The notes beneath the pieces were generated by a model. It ran no database searches. It saw nothing but the letters and a program-made list of their open reading frames with translations, and had not been told where the DNA came from. Both the position numbers and the translations under genes were made by a program. From contig NZ_CP036299.1 in NCBI RefSeq assembly GCF_007752345.1, positions 2,061,001 through 2,125,000 of the forward strand: DNA of 64,000 nucleotides. The letters are read 5' to 3'. The DNA is from Planctopirus ephydatiae (GTDB lineage Bacteria; Planctomycetota; Planctomycetia; Planctomycetales; Planctomycetaceae). Of this stretch, positions 45,379 to 53,681 are shown piece after piece (the first letter of the stretch is position 1; each line of letters opens with the position of its first letter).

Positions 45379-45628
45379 GGGAGAACTCGTAGTTCGAGAC
45401 GGATTCGCTCCAGCCGGAAGTGTTGGTTTCTGTCCAGTTGCCGTAGCCTGCGAGGTTGACCCGCAGATTGGTAGTGGCTTCCTGTGACCAGCTGCGGCCA
45501 CCAATCACCACTTTTTCAGTCAAAGAACCGGCTTTGGTACGGGATTGCCCCTGACTTTAGGTGATCTCGTCATGCAATCCAAAACCAGAGGACGCCAGAT
45601 CAAACGTCATATCGGTGTGGAGATCGTC
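45379..45628 (-). pseudogene. 250-bp direct repeat R1, decayed gene fragment
   Basis: This matches 50374-50623 over 250 bp without gaps and with roughly 25 mismatches by eye. On the minus strand it reads DDLHTDMTFDLASSGFGLHDEIT, then a TAA, then in the same frame segments such as GGRSWSQEATTN and AGYGNWTETNTSGWSE. It is therefore a coding fragment interrupted by a nonsense codon. The parent protein is not recognised; an RHS/YD-type core is a guess from the GNWTET segment. It marks the left border of the glycosyltransferase/methyltransferase cassette. Confidence 0.75.
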
Positions 45629-45724
45629 GGCCGGCGTGAGCATCATCGAAGATGCGGCGGGGTGAGTGACGGGAGGAGCACGGGGTTGGTTGATGATCAG
45701 CCCTGAAGATCATCGGCGTGGGGC

Positions 45725-47668
45725 TCACGGCCGCGACGCGGGCGCGCGCTTGGTCAACACAATGAACCGCTCAAACTCTTCGGCATAACTGAAGGCTTCG
45801 GCAATTTTCAAGACCAACTCTTGTGGCCAGACCGGAGAGAATTCCGGGGCCCTGCTAATGATGACCATTCCAACCTGGTCGCTGTGAGCTAACTCAATGA
45901 GTTGGCTGAAGTACTCAGGGTCGGTCACAAAAATATCATACATGTAGGGCGTTGGATTTCTCCTTCCCGTTAGGAAGTAGATGTGAGGGCAGTCCGGCCC
46001 CGCGAGCACTGTCTGATCTTCGCTGAGAACCTCGTCTGCCAACTCGCGAAGGCGGTTGTACCCACTGGCGTAGACCGCGGGAACCGCAATGCCGGACAGG
46101 TACACCTGCCTTCGTTGACCCACGGACTCAAAGAACTCTCCATAAGTGCCATCGATGCCAAAACGCAGAAGGCAGAAAGCGGCCAAGACAATGACGGCGC
46201 CGGTTCCGGTATGTACCATCGCTCGGGGACCGGGTGCGGCAGTGGTCTCTGGGAGCGATGGATCAAAGAGCGAGAGCGCGACGGCAGCTAGGATCACCAA
46301 CGGAACACAGAAGAAGAAGTAGATAGGCTGGGCAAATGGATATTGGTTTAAGCTGAAACAAGCCGCGCAGATTGTCAGGCAATAGAGTCCAACTCGATGA
46401 GACAGCGGTGCCTGCGGAGATCTAGTGAGCACGACGCAGGTGATAGCACTTATGATCGGCAACACCCAACGCCAGGCTGACATGGCAGTGAGTAACCCGT
46501 CTGTGTGGAAACCCGAGGGTGACTTGTCGCCCAGACCGTACAGCATCAGAGATGTTAAGATCAACAGCCCGGTAATCCGCACGCCTGGTGCCCAGGGGTG
46601 GCGTATGGGAAGGAAGCAACAGACAGTAGGGATTGCAATCAGCAGGCCCGTCGCGGGTGGCGGAGGATAGTACGTCGTTCCTATCCGCAGTCTGGGGAGT
46701 TCGAACACTCCATGCCAGAAGTCTTGAATGGCACCTTCGAGCAACCAAGGAGTCAGCAGTAAGGCGATAGGAAAGGCGGTCCCAAAGCCGAGTACGGCGT
46801 AACGTCCGAACATACTCCAGCTGAGTCGTCCGCCACTGGAGACCAAAGTGAGCGCAGCAAAAGCGATCGGGAGCACGAAGTACATGAATGAGTGAATACT
46901 CAGATGTTGGCGGATGAGGACGACCGCCAATGCGATCATGAGAAGCGCCAGAGCACCCCGCCACAGTCGCTCGATCCATACGGCACCCGACAGGGGTCTG
47001 AAATCGAGATCGGGGTAAACTTGTGGGGAGGCAGGGTCGCCGCGGTAGGTGAGAGAGAGGCCGATGGCAGCCAGAGTGTAGAGGCCGGTGACTTTAACCG
47101 CTATCGCCAACCCGCAGCAGATCCCTGCAGCCAACACCCAGCCAAGGTGGGGTGACTTTGCGTCCTGAAGGAGAGCGGCAATCGCCAGGAGCGTGAACAG
47201 CATGAGGTACGAATTTGCCCAAGGAGCATGCATCGTCCCCAGGGATGTTGAGAAGAGGGCGACGGTCAACACGCAGGCCGCCCAAGGTGACAGTTTGAGG
47301 CCACGTAGAAGGTGATAGCTGACCACGGAAACGGGTATAGCCAGGAGGACGAGTGCATAACGAAGCATGTCGAGTCGATGGCCCGCGACTTGAAACACCA
47401 AGGCATTCAGATACGCCAGCCCGCCGGTATACATTTCGTGAAAATCGCGGTGTGGCAGTTCGCCAAGGAGGATGCGCTCCGCTCCCTGCGCGTATTGCCC
47501 TTCGTCGTGGAAGTACATTTGGTGCGGGACGAGGGCAAACAGCAGTGCGCCGGTCGCTATGGCGGCGATAGATCCGTAGATCCAGTCCGCCATCTGTATT
47601 GAGTGACTGCGGGTGAGTGGCTGCGGGGCGACGGAAGCGATTGAGGCGTTGCGTTGACCGGGTCTCAA
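45725..47668 (-). CDS. Polytopic GT-C fold glycosyltransferase (PMT-like)
   Basis: A 647-residue membrane protein with about 12 helices. The first outer loop has HDEGQYAQGAERIL and HRDFHEMYTGG, acidic pairs typical of the ArnT/PMT_2 superfamily. The C-terminal soluble tail (about 540-647) includes DQTVLAGPDCPHIYFLTGRRNPTPY. The reading frame extends to 47995, but the true start is probably TTG 47668. That TTG overlaps the TGA of the upstream methyltransferase (TTGA) and has AAGGAA about 7 bases before it. It is the last gene of a four-gene coupled operon with a polyprenyl-phosphate GT2, whose lipid-linked sugar it probably uses. Confidence 0.85.
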   Translation of the reverse strand: MRPGQRNASIASVAPQPLTRSHSIQMADWIYGSIAAIATGALLFALVPHQMYFHDEGQYAQGAERILLGELPHRDFHEMYTGGLAYLNALVFQVAGHRLDMLRYALVLLAIPVSVVSYHLLRGLKLSPWAACVLTVALFSTSLGTMHAPWANSYLMLFTLLAIAALLQDAKSPHLGWVLAAGICCGLAIAVKVTGLYTLAAIGLSLTYRGDPASPQVYPDLDFRPLSGAVWIERLWRGALALLMIALAVVLIRQHLSIHSFMYFVLPIAFAALTLVSSGGRLSWSMFGRYAVLGFGTAFPIALLLTPWLLEGAIQDFWHGVFELPRLRIGTTYYPPPPATGLLIAIPTVCCFLPIRHPWAPGVRITGLLILTSLMLYGLGDKSPSGFHTDGLLTAMSAWRWVLPIISAITCVVLTRSPQAPLSHRVGLYCLTICAACFSLNQYPFAQPIYFFFCVPLVILAAVALSLFDPSLPETTAAPGPRAMVHTGTGAVIVLAAFCLLRFGIDGTYGEFFESVGQRRQVYLSGIAVPAVYASGYNRLRELADEVLSEDQTVLAGPDCPHIYFLTGRRNPTPYMYDIFVTDPEYFSQLIELAHSDQVGMVIISRAPEFSPVWPQELVLKIAEAFSYAEEFERFIVLTKRAPASRP

Positions 47669-48411
47669 TTTGAGTTCCTTCCCATGGCGCCTGCGGGACG
47701 CGCAAGCATGAGCAAAGAGCTTCCGAAGGGTAATCCCAGACCTTTTCCGCGGCGCAGCTCCCAAGTGGTAAGGGTGCCCAGGAGTCGATTTATAAACGGA
47801 GAGGGCAGTTTCGGCGGGGACTGGTCTGGTCCCCGGACGCACTCCAGTCCGCGGATTATCAGCTTCGCGGCGGCCAGCCAGTGAAAGAGATAACGGGATG
47901 CAACGATCTCCAGTTGTGCCGCGTCGAGGACGGCCCGGAGCGTCGCACGTGTGAATCGCGTTCGATGCTGATTCATCGTATCGTGTCCGGTCCATAGGGT
48001 CTGAAAGGCAGGCACGGTCAGCACGAAGAGTCCGTCAGGAGTGAGTAACGTGCGTACGAGCTTGGCCGCAGCGGTTGGATCGTCGAGGTGCTCCAGAACA
48101 TCCAGCATCGTAATGAGCCGGTACCGGCGTGTGGTAACGAATGAGTCGTCGAATGGGCCAACATGGATTTGACGGCGATATGGTCCTGTTTCGGAAACGG
48201 CTAACGGATCGACCTCAATCCCTTCAACGCTTCCGAAATCTTTCAGCCGATCGAAGAACAGGCCATCACCACATCCGATGTCCAACACACAGTCGTCAGG
48301 ACTTGGTTCGTGAAACTCCCTTATGGCCCCTAAGACGGCTGTCTCCCGAGTCCGCCACCACCAGTGCTGATTGTAGAGCTGGCGATAGACTTGCACGTAA
48401 CCCGCGTCCAT
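47665..48411 (-). CDS. Class I SAM-dependent methyltransferase
   Basis: A 248-residue methyltransferase. Motif I is VLDIGCGDGLFFDRL near 41-55, the acidic end of strand 2 is EGIEVDP, and the post-motif region LITMLDVLEHLDDP matches the UbiG/Methyltransf_23-type family. The N-terminal HWWWRTRETAVLGAI helix is common in methyltransferases beside polyprenyl-phosphate glycosyltransferases. It begins 3 bp after the GT2 stop and its own stop overlaps the TTG start of the membrane GT. Probably methylates a sugar or lipid-linked glycan; substrate not shown. Confidence 0.88.
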   Translation of the reverse strand: MDAGYVQVYRQLYNQHWWWRTRETAVLGAIREFHEPSPDDCVLDIGCGDGLFFDRLKDFGSVEGIEVDPLAVSETGPYRRQIHVGPFDDSFVTTRRYRLITMLDVLEHLDDPTAAAKLVRTLLTPDGLFVLTVPAFQTLWTGHDTMNQHRTRFTRATLRAVLDAAQLEIVASRYLFHWLAAAKLIIRGLECVRGPDQSPPKLPSPFINRLLGTLTTWELRRGKGLGLPFGSSLLMLARPAGAMGRNSN

Positions 48412-48414
48412 CTT

Positions 48415-49446
48415 CTAAATCCTCTTTGTGAAGGCAGATAGACCTTGGATTGCAGGTGGCGTATCGTCTGGCCAAGCGGACGCACCAGTTTCGCTGGACT
48501 TGCGCACGACGTACAGGGGACGGTTCTTTACCTCCTCGTAAATGCGACCGACATACTCACCGATGAGTCCCAAGAACACGAGTTGCACTCCTCCGAAGAA
48601 TGCAATTGAGGTGGCGAGGGCGGTGAAGCCCTGGGGTGCGTAGTTCAGGCTCCAGGCCACAACCCAGAACAGCCCCAGGAACAGTGTCAGGGCAACAGTG
48701 GTAAGCCCCAGCCAGGTCGCCACGCGAATTGGTACGGTTGAGAAGGAGAAAATTCCGTCAAAGGCCAGCTGAAAGAGTTGGCGAAAGCCATACTTCGAAT
48801 CGCCAGCGGAGCGCGCATCACGTTCGACAAGAAGTGGTTCCTGTCTGAATCCTGCCCATGCGCGGAGTCCACGCAGATAGCGATGTTGCTCCCTCGTTGT
48901 GCGCATGACATCTGCCACCTCACGCGAGACCAGGCAGAAATCGCCGGAGTCGCGCGGCAACTTGAGGTGAGCAAGCCGCTCGATGACGCGATAAAAAGCC
49001 TGGTAGCATGTCTTGAGGAGCCACGTTTCTTTTCGACGGGTTCGCACAGCATAGACCACGTCCGCGCCGTCACGCCAAAGGGTGAGCATGTCGGGAATGA
49101 CCTCCGGACGATCCTGGAGGTCGCCATCCATCATCACCACCAAGTCGCCATCGGCATAGTCGAGTGCCGCCGTGAGCGCGATCTGATGTCCAAAATTGCG
49201 TGACAGAGCGACCGGAAGAATTCGCCGGTCGTGCTGGGCTGCCGCGCAAATGCAGGCAAATGTGCGGTCTCGGCTGCCATCGTCAACAAGCACCAATTGG
49301 TGCGGTCCGCCTGGAAGCCCGTCAAGAACGGCGAGAACACGTCGCATGAGCTCCTGAATGAGGGCCTCTTCGTTGTAGACAGGGATTGCTACGGAGACGC
49401 GTGGGGGAGTTCTCCCGATCGCCGTGTGTGGTTCATCCGAGGTCAA
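48415..49446 (-). CDS. GT2 polyprenyl-phosphate glycosyltransferase (DPM1/ArnC-like)
   Basis: A 343-residue enzyme. The GT2 catalytic domain starts SVAIPVYNEEALI, with nucleotide-binding LVDDGSRDRT, the DXD-type MMDGDLQDRPEVI, and SGDFCLVSREV. Two C-terminal membrane helices (about 235-300) follow, as in GtrB/ArnC-type enzymes, with GEYVGRIYEEVKNRPLYVV. It transfers a sugar from UDP/GDP to polyprenyl phosphate on the inner face. The start is taken as TTG 49446, overlapping the upstream TGA, with AGAGGA 8 bases before it; ATG 49482 lies inside the upstream gene. Second gene of the operon. Confidence 0.9.
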   Translation of the reverse strand: MTSDEPHTAIGRTPPRVSVAIPVYNEEALIQELMRRVLAVLDGLPGGPHQLVLVDDGSRDRTFACICAAAQHDRRILPVALSRNFGHQIALTAALDYADGDLVVMMDGDLQDRPEVIPDMLTLWRDGADVVYAVRTRRKETWLLKTCYQAFYRVIERLAHLKLPRDSGDFCLVSREVADVMRTTREQHRYLRGLRAWAGFRQEPLLVERDARSAGDSKYGFRQLFQLAFDGIFSFSTVPIRVATWLGLTTVALTLFLGLFWVVAWSLNYAPQGFTALATSIAFFGGVQLVFLGLIGEYVGRIYEEVKNRPLYVVRKSSETGASAWPDDTPPAIQGLSAFTKRI

Positions 49447-50045
49447 AGCGGCCGTCCTCTGAAATACATCATTTGCCAGCATGTGATACTCAGGAATTTG
49501 ACAGGGTACGGGGTGAAAGCGTCTTGAACGAAATGTTGCGACAAGAGGGCCTGCCATGCGCTCAAAGAACGAGGATAGTCGCCGCGGTCCGCGCGCGCTA
49601 AAAATCTTGCAACACTTGGCTGATCTGGCAGAACGAGGTCAAGCAGGTGGAGTTCACCGCTCGGCTTGAGGAGGCTAGCAGCACGCGCGAGCGTCCGTTC
49701 GACTGCTGCGTCATCGAGGTGGTGGAACAGGCTGTTGCAGAAAACGAGGTCGAACGGCTGAGAATCCTCAAGTACGAAGGAGGTTGCATCGCCCTGGATA
49801 AAGGTTCCACGATGTTTCTTTCGCGCGGTAGTTATGTACCGCGGATTGAGGTCGACGCCGACATAGTCGCATTGCCGGAACAGAGACGCGTTCGTACCTG
49901 GCCCACATCCGATTTCGAGCACTCGACCGGTTCGCATGGGGTCATGAACAGCCAGGAATGGAGCGACTTTCTGCGCTACGAACGGGAATTGCCAAGCAGA
50001 ATACAGCATCGGGTGATCGAGCAGTGAGCGCAGGTCCATTGTCAC
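49443..50045 (-). CDS. Class I SAM-dependent methyltransferase
   Basis: A 200-residue methyltransferase with motif I RVLEIGCGPGTNASLF near 40-55, YVGVDLNPRYI, and DLVFCNSLFHHLDDAAVERTL, as in Methyltransf_11/25 families. A C-terminal QALLSQHFVQDAFTPYPV segment completes the fold. It starts at GTG 50045 or ATG 50039; ribosome-binding evidence is weak for both. First gene of the coupled cassette, whose stop overlaps the TTG start of the GT2 gene. Promoter presumed in 50046-50370, where no clear elements are visible. Confidence 0.87.
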   Translation of the reverse strand: MTMDLRSLLDHPMLYSAWQFPFVAQKVAPFLAVHDPMRTGRVLEIGCGPGTNASLFRQCDYVGVDLNPRYITTARKKHRGTFIQGDATSFVLEDSQPFDLVFCNSLFHHLDDAAVERTLARAASLLKPSGELHLLDLVLPDQPSVARFLARADRGDYPRSLSAWQALLSQHFVQDAFTPYPVKFLSITCWQMMYFRGRPL

Positions 50046-50373
50046 AATTTAGCAATTCCTAGGCCGTAGGGGTGATAAATTTGCGTTAGCAACCGGTTAA
50101 GAAGGTGCTAAAAGACGTTCTGTTGGCGAGGGAGCCATCCTGAAGAATGCCGGTGATTGGATCACGCACGTTGTTCTTCAATCAAATAACAAGCCATGGC
50201 ATTGCGTTTTATCGTCGTTCCCGCAAGAGGTCAAGGACGGCGGCGACGTCGTTGCTGTGCGGGGTGCCAGAGACTCTTTCGCGGACGTGTGTGAAGCCTT
50301 GGGTTAGGTGGCCGCGGATGATCCGCATGCGGCGGCCAGTGTCGAGATCGCTATTCAAAACCTGCTGTCAGCA

Positions 50374-50623
50374 GGGAGAACTCGTAGTTGGAGACTGATT
50401 CGCTCCACCCGGAAGTGTTGGTTTCTGTCCAGTTGCCGTAGCCAGCGAGGTTGACCCACGGATCGGTGGTCGATTCCTGTGACCGGCTGCGGCCACCGAT
50501 GACCACTTCTTCAGCGAGAGAACCGGCTTTGATGCGGGATTGCCCCTGATTCTGGGTGATCTCGTCATGCAAACCAAAACCAGATGACGCCAGATCAAAC
50601 GTGATATCGGTGTGGAGATCGTC
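50374..50623 (-). pseudogene. 250-bp direct repeat R2, decayed gene fragment
   Basis: The second copy of the repeat at 45379-45628, in the same orientation and of exactly equal length. On the minus strand the frame is open throughout (DDLHTDITFDLASSGFGLHDEIT, then QNQGQSRIKAGSLAEEVV and AGYGNWTETNTSGWSE) but is closed just upstream by TGA and has no recognisable start. R1 and R2 bracket the four-gene glycan cassette. The adjoining 50046-50373 and 50624-50769 hold no other gene, apart from the short hairpin at 50695. Confidence 0.75.
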
Positions 50624-50694
50624 AGTCTGGGAGGTTCATGAGCCCACGACGGACGCCACTGAATGGGTGGTGCCCCAAAACCTCCTGTTGCGAA

Positions 50695-50736
50695 GCCACC
50701 CCGGTAGAAATCGGAATTTCAATCGGGTCCACGCTG
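50695..50736. repeat. Short imperfect palindromic repeat, partial copy
   Basis: Matches the 42-bp ends of the two 172-bp repeats at 51291 and 51938. The unit has ccccggtagaaat and atttcaaccgggg as arms around a short loop, forming a long imperfect hairpin. In this copy the right arm is degenerate (aatcgggtcc). Confidence 0.7.
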
Positions 50737-50769
50737 CCGTCGAAGAAGGCATAGTCGAATACAAATGCT

Positions 50770-51147
50770 TCAAGCATTCAAAGCCGAAGGTGTGTTCGCA
50801 ACCAATTCCAGTTCAACATCAGACCCGTTGACTTGGTCAATCGAACGAATTCGTGCCACATTGCCAATCTTCAATGATTGCAACCTCTCAACATATGACC
50901 TCAGCAAAGCCAGCGTCTCATCCACGTCTGGGATTACCGCCCCCGAATCTACCAATTTTGCAAACAAGTCATTTTCCGTGATGGAACGCCCGATAAAGAC
51001 CATCATCCCTAACGCGGACTCTTTGCCCGACTTCAGCCCAAGGAACACCCTCTGACCATCTCGACTCCATGGAATCAGGAAGTCAGTTGTCTGAGAATCT
51101 GGCTTAGTAGGATCGAACACTACGAGCATTTTCATTGTTGACGACAT
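50770..51147 (-). CDS. Unrecognised small protein, candidate immunity protein
   Basis: A 125-residue soluble protein with no signal peptide, starting MSSTMKMLVVFDPTK. ATG 51147 has GGGAG about 9 bases upstream, and this ribosome-binding site overlaps the stop of the preceding HNH-type toxin remnant. Composition is normal for a globular protein (alternating hydrophobic strands, one amphipathic helix near 75-95). I recognise no family. The position directly after an HNH toxin end is where the cognate immunity gene of a polymorphic toxin normally lies, so that role is inferred. Confidence 0.6.
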   Translation of the reverse strand: MSSTMKMLVVFDPTKPDSQTTDFLIPWSRDGQRVFLGLKSGKESALGMMVFIGRSITENDLFAKLVDSGAVIPDVDETLALLRSYVERLQSLKIGNVARIRSIDQVNGSDVELELVANTPSALNA

Positions 51148-51152
51148 TCTTG

Positions 51153-51533
51153 TTACTCCCATGGACGATAATACTTTTGATGTATGAGATGCAGGTCAGT
51201 TCCTTGAAGTCGCATGTTCACTGATGTATCCGGGCCACCAATTGACAACGGCTTGATGTGGTCAACAACGTAGCCGGGCGGCACACGCGGGGTGGCACAG
51301 GTTGCTCGTCTGCGAGTTATCTGTGTGCTGGAGGTGAAAGAGGTTTGGCTGCCGCAAGAACTGCCATGTGAGTCTCTGAGGATCGCAGATACAACTCTGC
51401 CAGTGCCTTCTTGTGGCTTGGCCACCCCGGTAGAAATCGGAATTTCAACCGGGGCCACCCTGCGTACGATTTCATGATTCTTCTTGCGAATCTGGCCAAG
51501 AAATGTCTTGATCTGCGATCCACTCAACATCAT
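51153..51533 (-). pseudogene. Remnant of a polymorphic-toxin HNH nuclease C-terminus
   Basis: The last 45 codons read PPGYVVDHIKPLSIGGPD, then NMRLQGTDLHLIHQKYY and a stop. This is a good match to the tip of HNH toxins (G-Y-V-V-D-H-I-x-P-L-x-x-G-G-x-D followed by an N and K-rich end). Upstream codons are not toxin: the frame runs through the 172-bp repeat L1 and then overlaps the next gene out of frame. No translation start fits, so it is a truncated cassette left behind when the body of the toxin was lost. The next gene downstream is the candidate immunity gene. Confidence 0.65.
51291..51462. repeat. 172-bp direct repeat L1
   Basis: Matches 51938-52109 over the same length without gaps, with scattered mismatches. 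Both begin ggtggc and end with the ccccggt...accgggg hairpin unit. L1 interrupts the HNH toxin remnant, and together L1 and L2 bracket the Imm1-like gene. Confidence 0.85.
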
Positions 51534-51918
51534 TTGAGGGTCGGGTCGGATCGATTAGGAATCCCTTCACAGCAGCCCAAGCTGTTACAGGGGGCAAAAT
51601 ACAACCTGTCGGATAAATAATACCGTCTGTCACCTCTTCAAAACATGACAACTTCGATTGATCTGACACAACGTAATTGCAAGAGACTGTCTTATCGACG
51701 GACAAATCTCGGCAATCGTACTGAAGAACAAAACCACGATTTGGCACGTGGACAATGACCAGCGAGTATCGCCTGCCATAATTGGAAAAGAACTGGAGGA
51801 CTCCATCGCTTTCGGACAACCACTCGGAAACGTCGTAATTCAAGAAGTATCGTTCCCAGTCTATTGGATCGACCCCTTGATTTCCGAAGGATCTAAATGT
51901 GGTATGAAATCGATTCAC
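51472..51918 (-). CDS. Imm1-like candidate immunity protein
   Basis: A 148-residue soluble protein from GTG 51918, which has GGAG about 8 bases upstream. The C-terminal third (IIYPTGCILPPVTAWAAVKG, then DPTRPSNDVEWI) resembles the Imm1 immunity family, whose members end in a P-x-x-x-x-W motif after a hydrophobic helix. The assignment is by eye. It is bracketed by the 172-bp direct repeats L1 and L2 and lies beside an HNH toxin remnant, consistent with a leftover immunity gene. No toxin body is intact. Confidence 0.6.
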   Translation of the reverse strand: MNRFHTTFRSFGNQGVDPIDWERYFLNYDVSEWLSESDGVLQFFSNYGRRYSLVIVHVPNRGFVLQYDCRDLSVDKTVSCNYVVSDQSKLSCFEEVTDGIIYPTGCILPPVTAWAAVKGFLIDPTRPSNDVEWIADQDISWPDSQEES

Positions 51919-51937
51919 TTGATCTACTCCACCGCAG

Positions 51938-52109
51938 GGTGGCCCACGTTGCTCGTCTGCGAGCTACCTGTGTGCTGGAGGCAAAAGAGGTTTGGTTCCC
52001 GAAAGAACTGCTATGTGAGTCTTTGAAGATCGCAGATACAACTCTGCCAGTGGCCTCTTGTGGCTTGGCCACCCCGGTAGAAATCGGAATTTCAACCGGG
52101 GCCACGCTG
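51938..52109. repeat. 172-bp direct repeat L2
   Basis: The partner of L1 (51291-51462), same orientation, equal length, ending in the palindromic unit at 52068-52109. On the minus strand both copies can be read as similar peptide (VAPVEIPISTGVAKPQE), but this is probably incidental. Confidence 0.85.
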
Positions 52110-52161
52110 AGTGTTGTGCACAACGATGCCTTGTGAGGGTAGTTTCTTGTGCCTGTCGTCA

Positions 52162-52187
52162 CCCAGACGTGCAAAGCCACGTCTGGG
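52162..52187. repeat. Perfect 10-bp-stem hairpin
   Basis: cccagacgtg (52162-52171), a 6-nt loop, then cacgtctggg (52178-52187). It lies downstream of lpxB on the minus strand and could terminate that transcript, but lacks a T-run; it may equally be another palindromic repeat. Confidence 0.55.
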
Positions 52188-52309
52188 CCACCCTGCCTGG
52201 GTAAACGACGGGAACAAGCCTCATTACCAATTGGAGACAAAGAAAGTGATCGGTGGTGGTGTGCGGAAGATGGTCCGCACAGCGGACCCTACTCGCTGAT
52301 CTTCACTGA

Positions 52310-53485
52310 TCATGCTGCGGATGAAAGCTGTTCGGTCTGGGCTTGATCTGTGGTGAGCCGGAGAATCAGATCGGCAGTGCGAGTCAAAGCTCCTACTTGA
52401 ACAACATCTCGCCTCAAGGCGTCGAGTTCTTCCAGCTTCATGGTCATCTGCTGAGGATCGGCCAGCCAGGGTGCAATGGCATCAGCCATCTGCCGGCCGG
52501 CTTCCGGGGCTTCTCCCACAAAGAGCAGTTCCGGGAAAATGCGCCGGTTGGCCATCAGGTTCGGGAGTGAAAAGTGCGGAATGTGAATAATCTGGCGGCC
52601 AATCCAGTGTGTCAGCTTACTGCAGGAGTAAAACGTGGCGTAGGGAGTGCGGCGGGCGAGAAGTTCGAGAGCGACTGAGCCTGAGACAACCAGGGCACAA
52701 TCGGCGATATCAATGATCTCGGGAGTGCGGCCAACGAAAAAGTTCATGCGTAATCCTCCGCCTGTGCGCACGAACTCTTCACTACACCATTGGCGCTGCT
52801 TCTCTTTGTAATTGGCGACATAAAAAGTGAGATCGTCAAACCGCTCGTGGAGCATACGGGCCGCTTCGAGCATGCGGGGCCAGTTATGGGTGACTTCATG
52901 GCCACGCGAGCCGGGGAGCAACGCGACCACGCGACCGGCCTGTGGTTTCCATTCTCGTACAAAAGATTGATCCAGTGGATGGTGGACAATCTCATCGAAG
53001 AAGGGGTGTCCCACATTGGTGACGGGAACATTTCGCTGGGCGTACCATTCGGTCTCGAATTGTAAACCCGAAATTACATGGTCGACCGTACGTTTGAGTT
53101 TGTGAATTCGCCAACCACCCCAGGCCCACATCTGGGGAGGCATGAAGTAGTAGACGGGAATCCCTAGCGACTTGGCCGCTTTGGCAATGTGCCAGTTGAA
53201 GCCGGGAAAATCGATGAGGACGACGGCATCCGGGCGGTGCTTCTGCAGGTGGGCTCGTGCCTGGCGAAACACTTTGTAGAAGGTGGTCAGGAGTGGGAGG
53301 ACTCGGAAGATGCCCATCACCGCCAGATTGGTGAGAGGGTAGATCACTTCACATCCAGCGACTTCCATGGCTGGGCCGCCCAGTCCACTGACTTTCAGGC
53401 CGGGATCACGATGCTGGAGCGCGCGAATGAGGTGAGCGGCATGCTGATCGCCACTGGGTTCGCCCACGGAAAAGAAGATATGCAT
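52310..53485 (-). CDS. lpxB: Lipid-A-disaccharide synthase
   Basis: LpxB joins UDP-2,3-diacyl-GlcN and lipid X to form the lipid A disaccharide at the inner membrane face. The 391-residue GT19 protein shows FFSVGEPSGDQHAA at the N-terminus, GGPAMEVAGCEVIY, PPQMWAWGGWRIHKLK, VGHPFFDE, LLPGSRGHEV and SGSVALELL, all family hallmarks. The ATG at 53485 has AGGGA about 9 bases upstream. Unlike lpxA and lpxC it stands apart, 34 kb away, directly beside the toxin-immunity debris. Upstream on the same strand is a short unknown gene. Confidence 0.96.
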   Translation of the reverse strand: MHIFFSVGEPSGDQHAAHLIRALQHRDPGLKVSGLGGPAMEVAGCEVIYPLTNLAVMGIFRVLPLLTTFYKVFRQARAHLQKHRPDAVVLIDFPGFNWHIAKAAKSLGIPVYYFMPPQMWAWGGWRIHKLKRTVDHVISGLQFETEWYAQRNVPVTNVGHPFFDEIVHHPLDQSFVREWKPQAGRVVALLPGSRGHEVTHNWPRMLEAARMLHERFDDLTFYVANYKEKQRQWCSEEFVRTGGGLRMNFFVGRTPEIIDIADCALVVSGSVALELLARRTPYATFYSCSKLTHWIGRQIIHIPHFSLPNLMANRRIFPELLFVGEAPEAGRQMADAIAPWLADPQQMTMKLEELDALRRDVVQVGALTRTADLILRLTTDQAQTEQLSSAA

Positions 53486-53681
53486 ATTGGTCGTCCCTGA
53501 CTGCCCGGTCGTCGTTCACCGGTTACAAAGGCTGTCGCTGGCATCGCTGACAAGCCATCGTCAACAATTTCGCCATCCGTCCGAGATCTGTGTTGCGACA
53601 GATCGTCCGATGGATGGCGTTTGCGGTCAAGGCGAGGTTTTGCTGGCCGATGAAAATGAGCCAGAGCGATCGAGACTGCCC

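Noticed and set aside
51893-52240. 115-codon minus-strand ORF over repeat L2
   Set aside because: It is mainly a translation of the 172-bp repeat and has no supported start or family similarity.
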